This document shows, piece by piece, positions 49,972-61,092 of a stretch of 64,000 bases of DNA. Every line of letters starts with the position of its first letter. Position 1 is the stretch's first letter. The stretch covers positions 228,875,916 to 228,939,915 of the forward strand of contig NC_073695.1 in assembly GCF_029784165.1 (NCBI RefSeq), read 5' to 3'. The position numbers and the translations under genes were made by a program. Under the pieces are notes generated by a model. That model searched no databases. It had not been told where the DNA came from and saw nothing but the letters and a program-made list of their open reading frames with translations. The stretch comes from Wyeomyia smithii (Eukaryota; Arthropoda; Insecta; Diptera; Culicidae).

Positions 49972-50257
49972 AGATGAGCCGTTGCGGAACAGAGTGGTCT
50001 ATGTGCCATCGAGCAAATTGTTCAGGAGAAGCAATTTTCGAAAAATTTCTGAATAACATTCTGTTCAACGGATTCTTTCAAACAAAATATTATAATATGA
50101 AGGTTATGAAGTGGTTTAACATGGGGATACATAAAACTAACAGTTTCTTTGTGAAATCGGTGATTTTATCTTACCAATGTACATAGACCACTCTGACTTC
50201 ATATATATATTCACTGGAATCCTCGAATCGTTTCGGAACAGAGTGGTCTATGTACAC

Positions 50258-51161
50258 TAGGGTGGGGAAAAAAGATCGTCTTACCAGAACCAAGTTTTTT
50301 CGGTTCCTTTTGGGGCACCAAACAACCCTAAACTTATCGGAAGTCGATTGGTTTTGTCTCCGCTTGGCGCATTGCATTTCAAATTTGCATGAAAATTTAT
50401 GTGGGAAAACTTACTTTTTTGCATTTACCTTTCTAGAGAGCTTAATAATACTCTAATAATGCACTACATTATGTTAAAGTATAGTATTTTAGATGCCCAA
50501 CAACTTTGCAAAAGGCACTGAAGAGCTAGTATGTCCCTAAGAAGAGCTATAACTGTTCAAAATTGAGTATGTCGATTTATATGCAGAAAATCTTGTTTTC
50601 TGCCAACATTACCAATGTATCGGCGCCAGTATCCTACTCCTATCAGAAATAACCTGTCGCAACGAGTTTATACACTCAGCTGGATCAAACAAACAAATTC
50701 AGGTCAACATTCTAGGCGTAGGTAGAATCTACAACGTGTTTCAGGGGTTACTTCTGATGAAAATCTGACTAACGCCGGTGCACTGGCAGTGTTGGCAGAA
50801 AAAATGATTTGCAACATAAATTTCGACATACTCAACTTTAAACAGCTCCAGTATTTTTTTGGGACACCCTAGCTTTTTCATGTCTTCGGTCAAGTTGTTA
50901 GGCATAAAAAACCTACCATTTGAAGTCATTAAACCTATGGTTTTAGCCACTTTGACCTCTTTAGAAAGGAAAATGCAAAAACGTTGGTTTTTCCATACAA
51001 ATCTCCATATAAATTTGAAATGCAATGCGCCAAGCGGAGACTAAACCAATCGACTACCGATAAATTCAGGATTGTTTGGGGCCCCAAATAGAACAAAAAA
51101 ACTTGGTACTGGCTTTCTGCTATCAAGTTTCGTTTTTTCCATATAACGATTCCCCAACCTA
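50258..51161. mobile_element. 904-bp foldback hAT-like element, copy 2
   Basis: Ends TAGGGTGGGGAAAA and, reverse complemented, TAGGTTGGGGAATCG. The direct repeat ATGTACAC flanks it exactly at 50250-50257 and 51162-51169. It matches copy 1 (26438-27341) along its whole length and has the same length. It sits inside the element at 49976-51656, so it is the younger of the two. Confidence 0.92.
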
Positions 51162-51221
51162 ATGTACACAAACATGGTAAATGACAAAGAAAATGACGGT
51201 AACTCGTATAAAATGGCTAGT

Positions 51222-51440
51222 GTCACATGTTATATGGTGCATATAGCATGTCACATGTGAAATGTCACGTGTAACATTACATGTAACACAACATGTTACA
51301 TATTACATAATATTTTACATGTTACATTTTTCGTGTTACATTACGTGGGACATGTTACATATTACGTGTGACATGTACAGAACAAGTGACATGTTACTTA
51401 TCATACGTAATATACTACATGTTACGTGTTACATGATAGT
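51222..51440. repeat. Degenerate ACATGT / GTTACAT array
   Basis: Irregular repetition of words such as ACATGTTACAT, CACATGTGA and ACGTGTAAC. Many are palindromic (ACATGT, CACATGTG, ACGT). It lies inside the 49976-51656 element, between the inserted foldback and the right end. Confidence 0.8.
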
Positions 51441-51660
51441 ATTACACCGATTTATGTACATAGACCACTCTGTTCCGAAACAGAATGACCATTTTGTTTC
51501 GGACGAAATTTCAACACAGTTTAAATCAGCTTTAAAGTTCGATTTTTCGAAATTTTCTTAATCTCCCAACTTCAGTTTCTTGATTAGATGCGGTTTATGC
51601 AAAAAACTCATTTTCGAAAAAAATGGTCTTTAGACCATTCTGTTCCGCAACGGCTCAGAT

Positions 51661-52480
51661 CTCGCGAATCTGACTTAAACCAGGCGTCAAACAACTCGGA
51701 TGTTTTGAAGTTACAGATTTCAACACTCCACTTAAATTTCCGAGCACCTGTCAAATCACCAAACGTCCATGGCTTACTCATTTACGGGCACCGATTGTCC
51801 GATTTAAAAAAAATGATTAAAAAATGATCAAACTCCAGAAAAATTGCAACTTAATTTCCGAAAAATCACTATGAATCCCCTTCGATCGCAGTACGATATA
51901 TTTACACAACTGAAGGAAATAAGTATTCGAATAAAATAAAACTGAAAGTAGCTGCCAATATCTGCCTCTCCGCAAGTTATGTTCTTTGAAGATTGTGTCA
52001 TAAAATGGCAAAAACAGACATAACTCCTCTAAATTAAGAGATAGCGATGCACCTTTTTCTAAAAAAAATTGTGACAATTATTCTTGGTTTGAAGTTTGTA
52101 GAACACTTGAACAATGTCAAAATTAAGATAAGAGCGTTATCACCCAAAAACACATTTTAAGAGGGTGGTTTACTTTTATACCTTATAACTTTGTCAGGTT
52201 AAGAGATAAAATTTTCCAATTTTCTACAAACTTGCTCAAAATAGTTAATTATACAAGGTGTCGGAAGAAAGTTGCCATGTTCATCAAGAAAGAAAAAAGT
52301 CAATTTTTGGTGTACACCCCCTTAAAGAAAAAAATATAACGTCCAAATAAAGAACTCACAAAACTGACAAACTTTCTAGAAGACATCAAAACGCTAAAAC
52401 CATTCGTTTCATCACAAACACCAATGTCCTACTATTTTTGATTTCGTCCCTCTGTGTGGCGTACAACAGCGTCCAACCCG
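51661..52480. other. No recognisable gene; unassigned AT-rich DNA
   Basis: Short ORFs only and no repeat structure. It ends at the R1-clade remnant. Confidence 0.5.
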
Positions 52481-52489
52481 GAGTGGGCG

Positions 52490-54300
52490 GCTGAATCGTG
52501 AGATGCTGTATCCCACCAGGAAGGCAGAGACCGGTCTTATTGCTGAAGGCTGGGAAACTGCCAGGGCACCCATCGGCATAGAGGCCTATCTACCTGCTGG
52601 ACACCGCGGGCGAGGTGCTTGAGAGGATCATCCTCAACAGACTGGTGAGGTACACGGAGGGTGTACACGGTCTGGCAGTAACCAGTTCGGCTTCCGGAAG
52701 GGCAGCACCAAGACGGCGGAGGTAGCACTCCAGCGAAAGAGAAGGGGAATACGCTATTGCGCATTCATCACGCTCTACGTGAAGAATGCGTTCAATAGCG
52801 CCAGTTGGGACTCCATAGCGCTCGCGCTCAGGAGTATACATGTACCGGTGTCGCTGTACAAGATTCTGGAAAATTATTTCCAGAATCGAGTACTTGTTTA
52901 CAACACGGAGGAGGGTCAGAAGTGTGTCTCAATCACCGCAGAAGTTCCGCAAGGTTCTATGCTGGGCCCGGTGTTGTGAAATGTCATGTATGATGGAGTG
53001 TTGAAGCTCAAGTTCCCTGTAGGGGTTGTGATCGTCGGTTTTCCAGCCGATATAACGCTGGACGTTTACGGCGAGTCGGTCGAAGAGGTCGAGTTGACGG
53101 CCGCGCACTGTATACGCAAGGTCGAGGACAAGATGCGCGCGCTCCAGCAAACTGGACCTCGCGCATCATAAGACGGAGGTCACGGTTGTGAACAACCATA
53201 AATCGGAGCAACAGGAGGTGGTCAGAGTCGGAGACTGTACCATCACCTTAGAGCGATCTCTGGAGCTCTTGGGGGTTATGGTGGACGACAAGCTCACGTT
53301 CGGGAGTCACGTCGACTATGCCTGTAAAAAGGCTTCATCGCCTTTTGCAGCACTATTTTGTATGATGTCCAATAGCTCAGCGGTTTATGGCAGCAAGCGA
53401 AGACTTCTTGCCAGCGTGGTTTTGTCCGTACTTAGGTATAGTGGGCTAGCGTGGTCCAGAGCGCTAGGTACCAACAGTTAGCGCGGTGAACTGGAAAGTA
53501 CCTACAGGCTCATGCACTTGAGAGTTGTGAGTGCGTATCGTACGGTGTCATACGATGCAATCTGTGTCTTGTCCGGCATGATGCCTATCAGCATCGCCAT
53601 CAAGGAGGACAGAATGTTTCGACCAACATGACAAGGGGCATACGAGGTACCAGAAGGTCATTCTCGATGCTCCGCTGGCCGCGGGAATGGTCCAACTCCA
53701 CAGAGGGCAGATGGACGCACCGACTTATACCGGAGATATCCGACTGCGTCGGGAGGCGACATGGTGCAGTGAACTTCCACCTGACACAGATCCTTGTTGC
53801 TTCAGGCAATATCTGCACAGGTTTGGACACGCGGGGTCCCCCACGTGTCCCGAGTGCGTGGAGGAGAAGGAGACTGCTGAGCATGTCTTCTTTGTATGCC
53901 TCAGTTTCGTAAGAGCGAGGAGCGACATGATGACTGTGAGCGGGCCTGGCACTACTCCGGACAATCTAGCCCGGAGGATGTGCGACGACCCGGCCTGTGC
54001 GGCCGCCTCCCAGATTGTCCTAGGGCTGCAACGTGTGTGGCGGGTCAACCACCAACTCGCCAATGGTAGCTAACTACCAGGTTCCAGGTAGTTAGCTAGG
54101 AGGTTATGAGAGTAAAGCGGGTGCATCACGCACAAAAGCCACTTCCCGACGTAATACTTAACCGTCGTTCCGGGAAGACGGGCTGGAGACTGGATGGGTT
54201 TAATGGGTCGGGACAGCGATCAGTAGGTGTCTGGGGGAGTGTAACTACCCCAGCATCTCTCCCCTAGTCTAACCCCCACACCCTGAGTTCTCTTCTCAGG
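52490..54300 (+). pseudogene. R1-clade LINE remnant B (reverse transcriptase to 3' UTR)
   Basis: Plus-strand frames read NQFGFRKG (about 52678), AFNSASWDSIALALRSIHVP and YKILENYFQNRVLVYN (52779-52910), VPQGSMLGPVL then a stop and NVMYDGVLKLKFP (52945-53015), and LERSLELLGVMVDDKLTFGS (about 53248-53310). The C-terminal zinc motif is CPECVEEKETAEHVFFVC (about 53848-53905). The catalytic motif reads GFPADI at about 53036, so the Asp pair is destroyed. A 3' UTR follows to about 54300. The 5' half is missing. It shares its family with 38630-40560. Confidence 0.8.
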
Positions 54301-56856
54301 TGTCTGTTCGCAGATTTCCCCGCCACCTTAAAAAACACCTAAAATGCAGCCTCATCTGGAAGTAGTTATCGCAACCCTGGTAAGGTAGCATTCCGAAATC
54401 GCTCCTAACAACGAACATTGAAACTAGAAATACGGAACGGAACAATCGGCAAGGATTCAGGCTACGAACATGGTAACATAAAACTGTAAACGATTGGAAA
54501 TTGGGTACTAGAAACGTCCGATCTCTCAATGAACTGGCACGAGTTGGCTTGCTTGCTCGAGAACTACAGTGGCAGGGAGTCGAAGCAATTCATGATGTTC
54601 GGTGGCCAAATTTCGGAGAAAAGGAAATCCATGCTGTAGATTCTGCACACATTTCTTTCAAGCATCACTGCAGTGACGGCAAAGCAGCGGATCTGGGCAT
54701 TGCTTTCATAGAGCATAGTGCATATCGGGAATCAGAAAGCAAGAGTTATCCGGTGGAGGTCCGTAGATGATCATATATGAGTGTTGAGGATGAAGGGCAA
54801 ATTCTTCGTTTGAATATTGAGAAACACACCAGGAGACTATAAATAGAGAAGCCTGCTTCCAGATCAATCACGTACTGATTGACGATCGGCACTTTTCACA
54901 TGTTACTGATGTTAGTTTTTTCGGGAACCAAACATTGACTCTGGCTATCATCTCATCGTGTGTAAGATCCGCGCACAGTTGTCGAACGTGCCAAAATCTC
55001 GCAAAGAGTCGTTGATGCGTTCAACATACAGCGTTTGAAAGCTGTTGGCGTGGCAGAAAACTACGCCAGAAAGCTGAATCAACGGATCGCAGAACAGCAG
55101 GAAGAACGAGTGGAAGACACAAATGTGCTGTGGCGTAGTATTTACGGTGCCATTGCAACGACTGCTATGGATGATCGAGGCGTGGATCACAGCGTAGGAA
55201 CAGGTTTAATGCTGAGTGCCAGAGAGCGTCGGGCGAGAAGAACCGTGCCAGGAGCCGCACGCTCACTGCGGTCACTCGTCATGACAGATAAAGATGCCGG
55301 AAACAGAGTTCACCGTCGGAAGAAGCGCGGGTACGAGGAGCAGGTGCTCGCCAGCGCAGAAAACATCTTTGCTAGAAAAAACGTTCAGAGCTTTTATACT
55401 GTTCTGTAGAAAAACAGAGTCAGAGGTAGGACTTTCCCTGTGCTGGTCATGTGTGATGAACCTGCTTACGGATAAACCAACGTTCGCAGCAAAGTGGCAG
55501 GAGCACTTTCAGGTGCTATTGAACAGTGAAGAGCAAGATGAGCAAAACAGGAACAGGGAGGAGGTTAAAAAGGGGATTAGTGAGCTAAGAAACAGTAAGG
55601 ACCAGTGTTGCGATTGGAGTGCGAAAATAAAACCTTCTTCACACTCCTGCCGGAGCACGACACACGGAGCACGTCACACTCCTCACGGCTCCAGCCGGAG
55701 CGCGACTAGCCAAAGCAACACTCCGGTTACTCTTTTATATTCAACGCTCCGACGTGATATTTATCACGCCGGAGTGCACCTATATGAGCGAACACCAGGA
55801 GTGAGTCGATTGCTATGATTGAATTTGGGCGCAAAAGTAATTTGAACCACATGTTTAATACAATGTACCTATGTTATCATACGATAGTTTGCGCCAAATG
55901 CTGCGTATGAGGTATCTCTTTTGCAATGAAATGTCGGCCTTTTTCTTAGATAACTGGAGATTAATAAAAGGTTAGACCAGGCATGAGGAAAACACAGCAC
56001 ACCAAAGCGCGTGGGGCCCATCTGCTAACAAACACACCACGCAGGGCTATTCGTATTACCCTCCGTCGCTAACTAAAGACAAATCACTGGAGAGCCATTC
56101 GTGAACACGCGAGCCGAGGGGTTTTAACTTCGGCACATGAGGCAACCGAGGGCTCGCAGTTTTGAGGAACACACAAGCATTGGTCGCCACGACGAGATCG
56201 ACAATGGTATAATATTGGAAAGCTTGACGGTAGTCATCGCATACAACCACCTGCATTTTTTTTTTCATATGTACTTTAGACAACATGATGCGTTTGAGAA
56301 AACACGCGTGAGCAAGCGGGCTTCCGAGGGCTCACGAATTCGGAAACACTCGGACCTGTGTTTGTCGAAGCTTCTGAAGTTCTGTTTTATTCAGAACACT
56401 GTGGGTTTCCCTTTTGTATAGGCACTGAAGGGCAATGAAAATACCTTCGTGGCATCGCCTTAAACACACACGCAGTAGTGTGGTGGGTTTGGACATGCCT
56501 GGGTTAGAATACAAACATTTTAACAAATAAACGTTTAGTTGTTGTTAAAAATGTTTTGAAAAACAAAATTTTTAAAACTTCTGCTTCTATGATCCAGAGT
56601 TGGATGTTCCAAAATGTAAGTGATAAAAAAATATAAGTACTACACTACAATCCGTTTTGGGTTTGGTCCGGATGGCTTCGTTCGATCCGGTTCGGAGTCT
56701 AGAAACGAAAGTCCCCAGTTTTTTCGAACTACAGTTTAATTACAAATCAAACAGTGTCTGATATGCATGTTAGAAACAGTTTGATGAAATGAAAGGAATG
56801 CAAAACAAGTTTTGTTGTAAATTTTGAAAGACTTCCTCAAAACGTTTTTTTGTCGA

Positions 56857-57078
56857 AGGGTAAGTGCCCCGGAACTCCGTCAGCGGTTTCTCCGTCAGAT
56901 TGTCTACAGCATTCTAATGCAAAACCTGCCAAAACGCAACCGCTATCGATGTAGTGTAATTCATTACCAGATAGAAAATTGCATTACCTCGGCAGCGGTC
57001 GCTCTTCGGCAGGATTTGCATTAGGAAGCTACAAAAAACCTTACGGAGAAACCGCAGCCGGAGTAGTTTCATACCCTG
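56857..57078. repeat. Foldback (palindromic) MITE-like unit inside the hAT-like element
   Basis: The left arm (AGGGTAAGTGCC, then GCGGTTTCTCCGT, CTAATGCAAAACCTGCC and GCAACCGCTATCGATGTAGTG) is the imperfect reverse complement of the right arm (its complement has AGGGTATG, GCGGTTTCTCCGT, CTAATGCAAATCCTGCC and GCGACCGCTGCCGAGGTAATG). Arms of about 95 bp surround a short loop near 56965. Target duplication unresolved. Confidence 0.75.
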
Positions 57079-60007
57079 CATGATTTTTTAAACAGAGTTG
57101 TGATCGTTTATGTGTGTGTGGAACCTTTCTAGATCCCACTGTCTGGCAGTGATGTAGTGAAAAAAAGACAGTTGCAATTATCTTTCATTTTTGCAACTAT
57201 CTTTGTTTCGGGATCTAGAAGGTGTTAGCTCTACCGACCTTTCAAAGACCCTTTACAAAATGACTGAGTACTTGCGGTACATTCCGGAGTAATTTTCCAA
57301 TCGGTGAGCCCCGCCTCAAAATAATATTAGAATCTTACAGATTTTATTATTATTTTCAGACTTTTAATTCGTTTGATACATTTGTATTAAAAAAATTGAC
57401 CCGTGTTAGCATGTTAAATTTATGACAAGAAAATGCAGACATTCAACTGTCGTACTCTACCAATATTAAACACAATCATAGCGAAATGCTAAGCTAAGCT
57501 AAAAAGAACGCTCCCACCATTTAAAATCGATCCACATCCTATTCATTGATGCCCATCTGTCGAGTATCATTCAGCCTGCATGAAGTTGCAGAAAAAAATT
57601 CGTTGGACATTCAGTATCCTTGGCTTCTGTTGCGAAAATCTCTCCTTATGGCGGCTTCGAGATCTTTCTAGAAGATCTGCAGAATTTTTTGGTTCATACT
57701 CAGATGTTTTCTTCCTCAGTTTCAAGAGTCACCACTTTAGTCCTAGCCTCATCTTCATGAAGCGACCTGCATTGTAACACTTTAACACCTTTACCAAAAA
57801 CAATAAAGAAAATATATCCAGCGAGCAAACTGTGACGCTGGAGCTTAAACAGAGTTGTGATCGTTTATATTACAAAAAAAAAATCAGAAAATGTTCTCCA
57901 TGTTTGTGCATAGTGGTAAAAATTAATTAGGTTTATTTCATCAGCATATAAAAACACAGTCTTCAAAAATATTTAGTATGCATATATGTAATTTCTTTGA
58001 CAGATAAAATTTTCACAGATTTTTAGTCGGAGATAATTGTTTGTCAAAATTATTTGACAAACTTATTACACTAAGAAAATATTTATCGCTGGTTCATTTC
58101 TCGGTTGATTGATTATCGAAAAATGTCGTTGTCGAAAAAAAAAACGCATGTATCCATGACCGTTTACCAAGAGAAAATTTGTCTCTTTGTCATTTAAGAG
58201 TTTTTAAAACTATGTCAAAGAAAATAAACTTCGTTCTTCTGTCTTGCAACTGTGGTAAATATTCAATATATTTGGTCAATACTTTTGTATACTAAAAATC
58301 CAACGAAAAGCAGCGTGATAAAGCGTAAGCACATCACTGTGCTTCCTGCCTAAAAAATGGAGGATCGCGACGCTGGATATTTCCGGTGAAGGCGTTAAAG
58401 AAAAAAGAAAAGAACATACAACCGAACAACAAACCTCTGAATTACACACAAATTGTTGTAAGTGTATAACATGTGGAATTTAAATTACGCGATTGATTAT
58501 GTCAGAGATGATCTGCATGAAGTGTCCAGCTAGTAGCGCTGAGGAACAAACTTATCAATGCTGAATGAATTAAGCGTAATAACTAAACATGTTTACAAAT
58601 TTTTCACAACAATAAATAATATAATTTTATTTTAGTAATTTTTTTTTATTTCTCGGACCCCTTACTTAAATGCATTTGAATGATGTTGACTTCTGATATT
58701 AGAGTGCTTTTTAGTTGAGTGACGGCCTAGCGAACACCCAACGAGCGAATTACCACTGTATATGAGAAATTCCCTTAAGATGGCCCAATTTATTAGTTTT
58801 TTTAAATTATTATTTTTGATTTGGCTGAAACTTGCCACTTACAGACATGTATTTGCATTTTTAGTTTTCAGGGGAAAACAGATAGTATTGAAACTAAATT
58901 GCGTTATAACCTCCCCAACAAGTGAAGAGCCTCACCTTTCGAAAAATGTTTTTTGCTCAAACTGCACTTTTTATTATTTGCATCAGCCCATTCACCACTG
59001 ACATTTGAACTTTGATCAGAGTTTGCCATTTGTACTTCAAATTTTGAAATAAAAACTGTTAAACACGCTTCACAGCTTGTGCAAATAAGGTTTGTAACTA
59101 GTTGGTCAAAGTTTGAACTTTGTTTATCGAGGTAGATACTTATTTTTCGCCGCGGGAAGTGTGCTAAGATTACATAACAGACTATTGAAAGTAAAAGCAA
59201 AAACCCAGCCCTTTCTGCTTCTTATAGCGTGGTATCTATATAGTTCTGTGGATAAAAAAATATTCCCGTTCAATCCTTGATTTTATTGTCATTAATGTAT
59301 TTCATGATAAGGAGCATTACTATTAAGTCCTATCCCACCAGTTTCGATTGCAATTCCATTCGCGAAAATGAAAACTAATCGCAGCAAACACAAGCTATGT
59401 GACGCTCCACGGAGCGCTCCGGAGCGATGCATATGCCTGCAGCTCACGTCGGAGTGCGAGGCGGTTGGAGTGGCTGCTATGATGCTCCACGTGCGCGCGG
59501 AGCAAACGAAATAGAAATCAAGCGTGTGCATGGGTTGCTTGGAGTAAACTCCACTGCCCGTAATCGCAAGTCAGTCCCATCTGTAATTTTGTCAATTTTG
59601 AGTTAGCATCGTATTTTGGCCTAGCTTTGAGTATATTTTCAGATGTACCGATAAAAAATAGTGGTTTGTTCAACAAAAGTGAAAATCAATACCAAGTCGA
59701 ATTGTCACATTAGGCAAAGTAACCGCAAGTCAGTCCCAGAAGAAAAATAACCGAAAGTCAGTCCCGATTTACAAAAAAAAAAAACATGCATAATACAACA
59801 GTAAAATGAATGGGGAGTAAAAGAGAGTTCGATACGACCGTTTAGATGAAAATAAGTTATCTAGTAATAATTATCAAATATTGGGATTATTTTTTACTTT
59901 GAATTGGTGATGAATTTATGTGGAGCAATTTTCTGCTAAAACGAATTCAAGTCATTTTTTTTCTTGGTTCGCTTCTTCGTGGATCTATCCGCAAAATCTT
60001 GAGTATC

Positions 60008-60208
60008 CTAAAAACTTCCATCAGAATCCAGGGTATCGTTCCAAGAAATCTCCAAAAGTGATGCTCGAACCTCAAATGGATTTGGATCATCTTGACATTT
60101 GTTGTCGGATGAACCAACTGCAGTCCCGGCTTCAGTTTCTTTATCCGAGTCCTCACCGGATAAGCTTTCATCGGTTCCGTTGATCATGAGATTTTCCAAC
60201 GTCGACAT
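60008..60208 (-). CDS. Small acidic ORF inside the TIR element, hypothetical
   Basis: The 66-codon ORF begins ATG at 60206-60208 (context AAGAAATGTCG) with MSTLENLMINGTDESLSG and is rich in Asp, Glu and Ser. It ends DTLDSDGSF then TAG (60008-60010). The same frame then continues for 23 codons that are strongly basic (STKKRTKKK) to a second stop, so the TAG may be a mutation within a longer acidic-then-basic protein. This layout could be the N-terminus of a transposase or a regulatory protein of the element, but I recognise no family. Function unknown. Confidence 0.3.
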   Translation of the reverse strand: MSTLENLMINGTDESLSGEDSDKETEAGTAVGSSDNKCQDDPNPFEVRASLLEISWNDTLDSDGSF

Positions 60209-60313
60209 TTCTTAAAAGGTGCTCATGGACATACACTTCCTAACAGCGAAGGATTGACAGTTTTCCACGGCAACGAATAACAACACGTCAACACGCACTA
60301 TAGTTTCAACATG

Positions 60314-60378
60314 GCAATGTGACTGACTTGCGGTTACTTTTCTCGTCGGTGTACAATGTAACGGCAAGTCAGTCACAC
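60314..60378. repeat. Near-perfect 19-bp hairpin inside the TIR element
   Basis: GTGACTGACTTGCGGTTAC is followed, after a loop of about 20 nt, by GTAACGGCAAGTCAGTCAC, its reverse complement with one mismatch. The arms are variants of the element's terminal motif, in the same outward arrangement. Confidence 0.85.
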
Positions 60379-61092
60379 TCAAGGTTTTTATCATAAAATC
60401 AATTATATCAATGATTTTTACAACGTAATTAGTGCGGGCTAGTATGCAAACTATATTTTAGCATGAATATTGTCAAAATAATTCATTTTAAATAAGTGAT
60501 AACTGAGCGTGAATGAAATATCTTTCGAAGCTGTTTTCTCGCTTTAACATTTTTACAGATGGGACTGACTTGCGGTTACCGGCAGTCCACTGCATGTATA
60601 GCTGACAATACGCACTCAGGAGGGCCCACCAAGCAGCTGGAGCGAGTGAGCTTTGCAACACTGGTAAGGACACTGAAAAGGGTGATATCCCGGCTGAGCT
60701 TATAGAAGCAGAAAGTGAGCTGCTGTACCGTGCGATCCACCAGATCAAATTGAGGATCTGGGATGAGCAAATGCCGAACGACTGGTTGGAAGGCCTCACA
60801 TGTCCAATATACAAGAAGGGGCATTAACGGGATTGTTGCAACTATCGAGGCATTCGGTTGTTCAATCCCACCGAGATAAAGTGCTCTTCTGTATCCCATT
60901 CTTCAGATTGAAACTGTGAACGGATCTATTCATTGGTCATACCAGGCTGGTCTTCAAAAAGGGCGTTCCACGGTGGATCAAATTTTAACCCTGCGACAGA
61001 TCCTCGATATGTTCAGGGAGTATTACTTGCAGACTCATCATCTGTTTGTAGATATCAATGCTTTATACAATTATGGCAGACAATGCTGGAAC

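Larger units (their letters stand above)
49976..51656. mobile_element. Terminal-inverted-repeat element interrupted by a foldback element
   Basis: Left end GAGCCGTTGCGGAACAGAGT, right end (reverse complement) GAGCCGTTGCGGAACAGAAT; both continue TGGTCTA. The flanks are AGAT at 49972-49975 and 51657-51660, a possible 4-bp target duplication. Excluding the inserted 904-bp unit and its 8-bp duplication, the element is about 770 bp. The end motif GGAACAGAGTGGTCTATGT is iterated inside in both orientations (about 50179-50195, 50232-50255 and 51455-51478). No coding capacity; superfamily not assigned. Confidence 0.75.
59554..60585. mobile_element. 1.03-kb terminal-inverted-repeat element, superfamily unassigned
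   Basis: Inverted ends of about 33 bp begin CTGCCSGTAAYCGCAAGTCA and continue GTCCCATCTGTAA, matching at all but two positions. The flanks TCCA (59550-59553 and 60586-60589) are a likely 4-bp duplication. The core CGCAAGTCAGTCCCA of the ends recurs inside at about 59720 and 59750 and, in varied form, at about 60313 and 60362. A small acidic minus-strand ORF (60008-60208) starts in a good context. The unit interrupts the GGAGC-rich end region of the surrounding hAT-like element, so it is younger. Confidence 0.75.
55603..60663. mobile_element. hAT-like DNA transposon, 5.06 kb, no transposase ORF seen
   Basis: Both ends read CAGTGTTGC inward and are flanked by the exact 8-bp repeat GTAAGGAC (55595-55602 and 60664-60671), which is LINE coding sequence. 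About 200 bp inside each end is rich in GGAGC/GCTCC words (55615-55810; 59400-59550 and 60590-60650), a typical subterminal binding-site layout of hAT elements. The longest ORFs are below 100 codons and none resembles a hAT transposase, so this is a non-autonomous or gutted copy. It contains the element at 59554-60585 and a foldback at 56857-57078. A 24-bp direct repeat occurs at 57088-57111 and 57845-57868. Confidence 0.85.
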
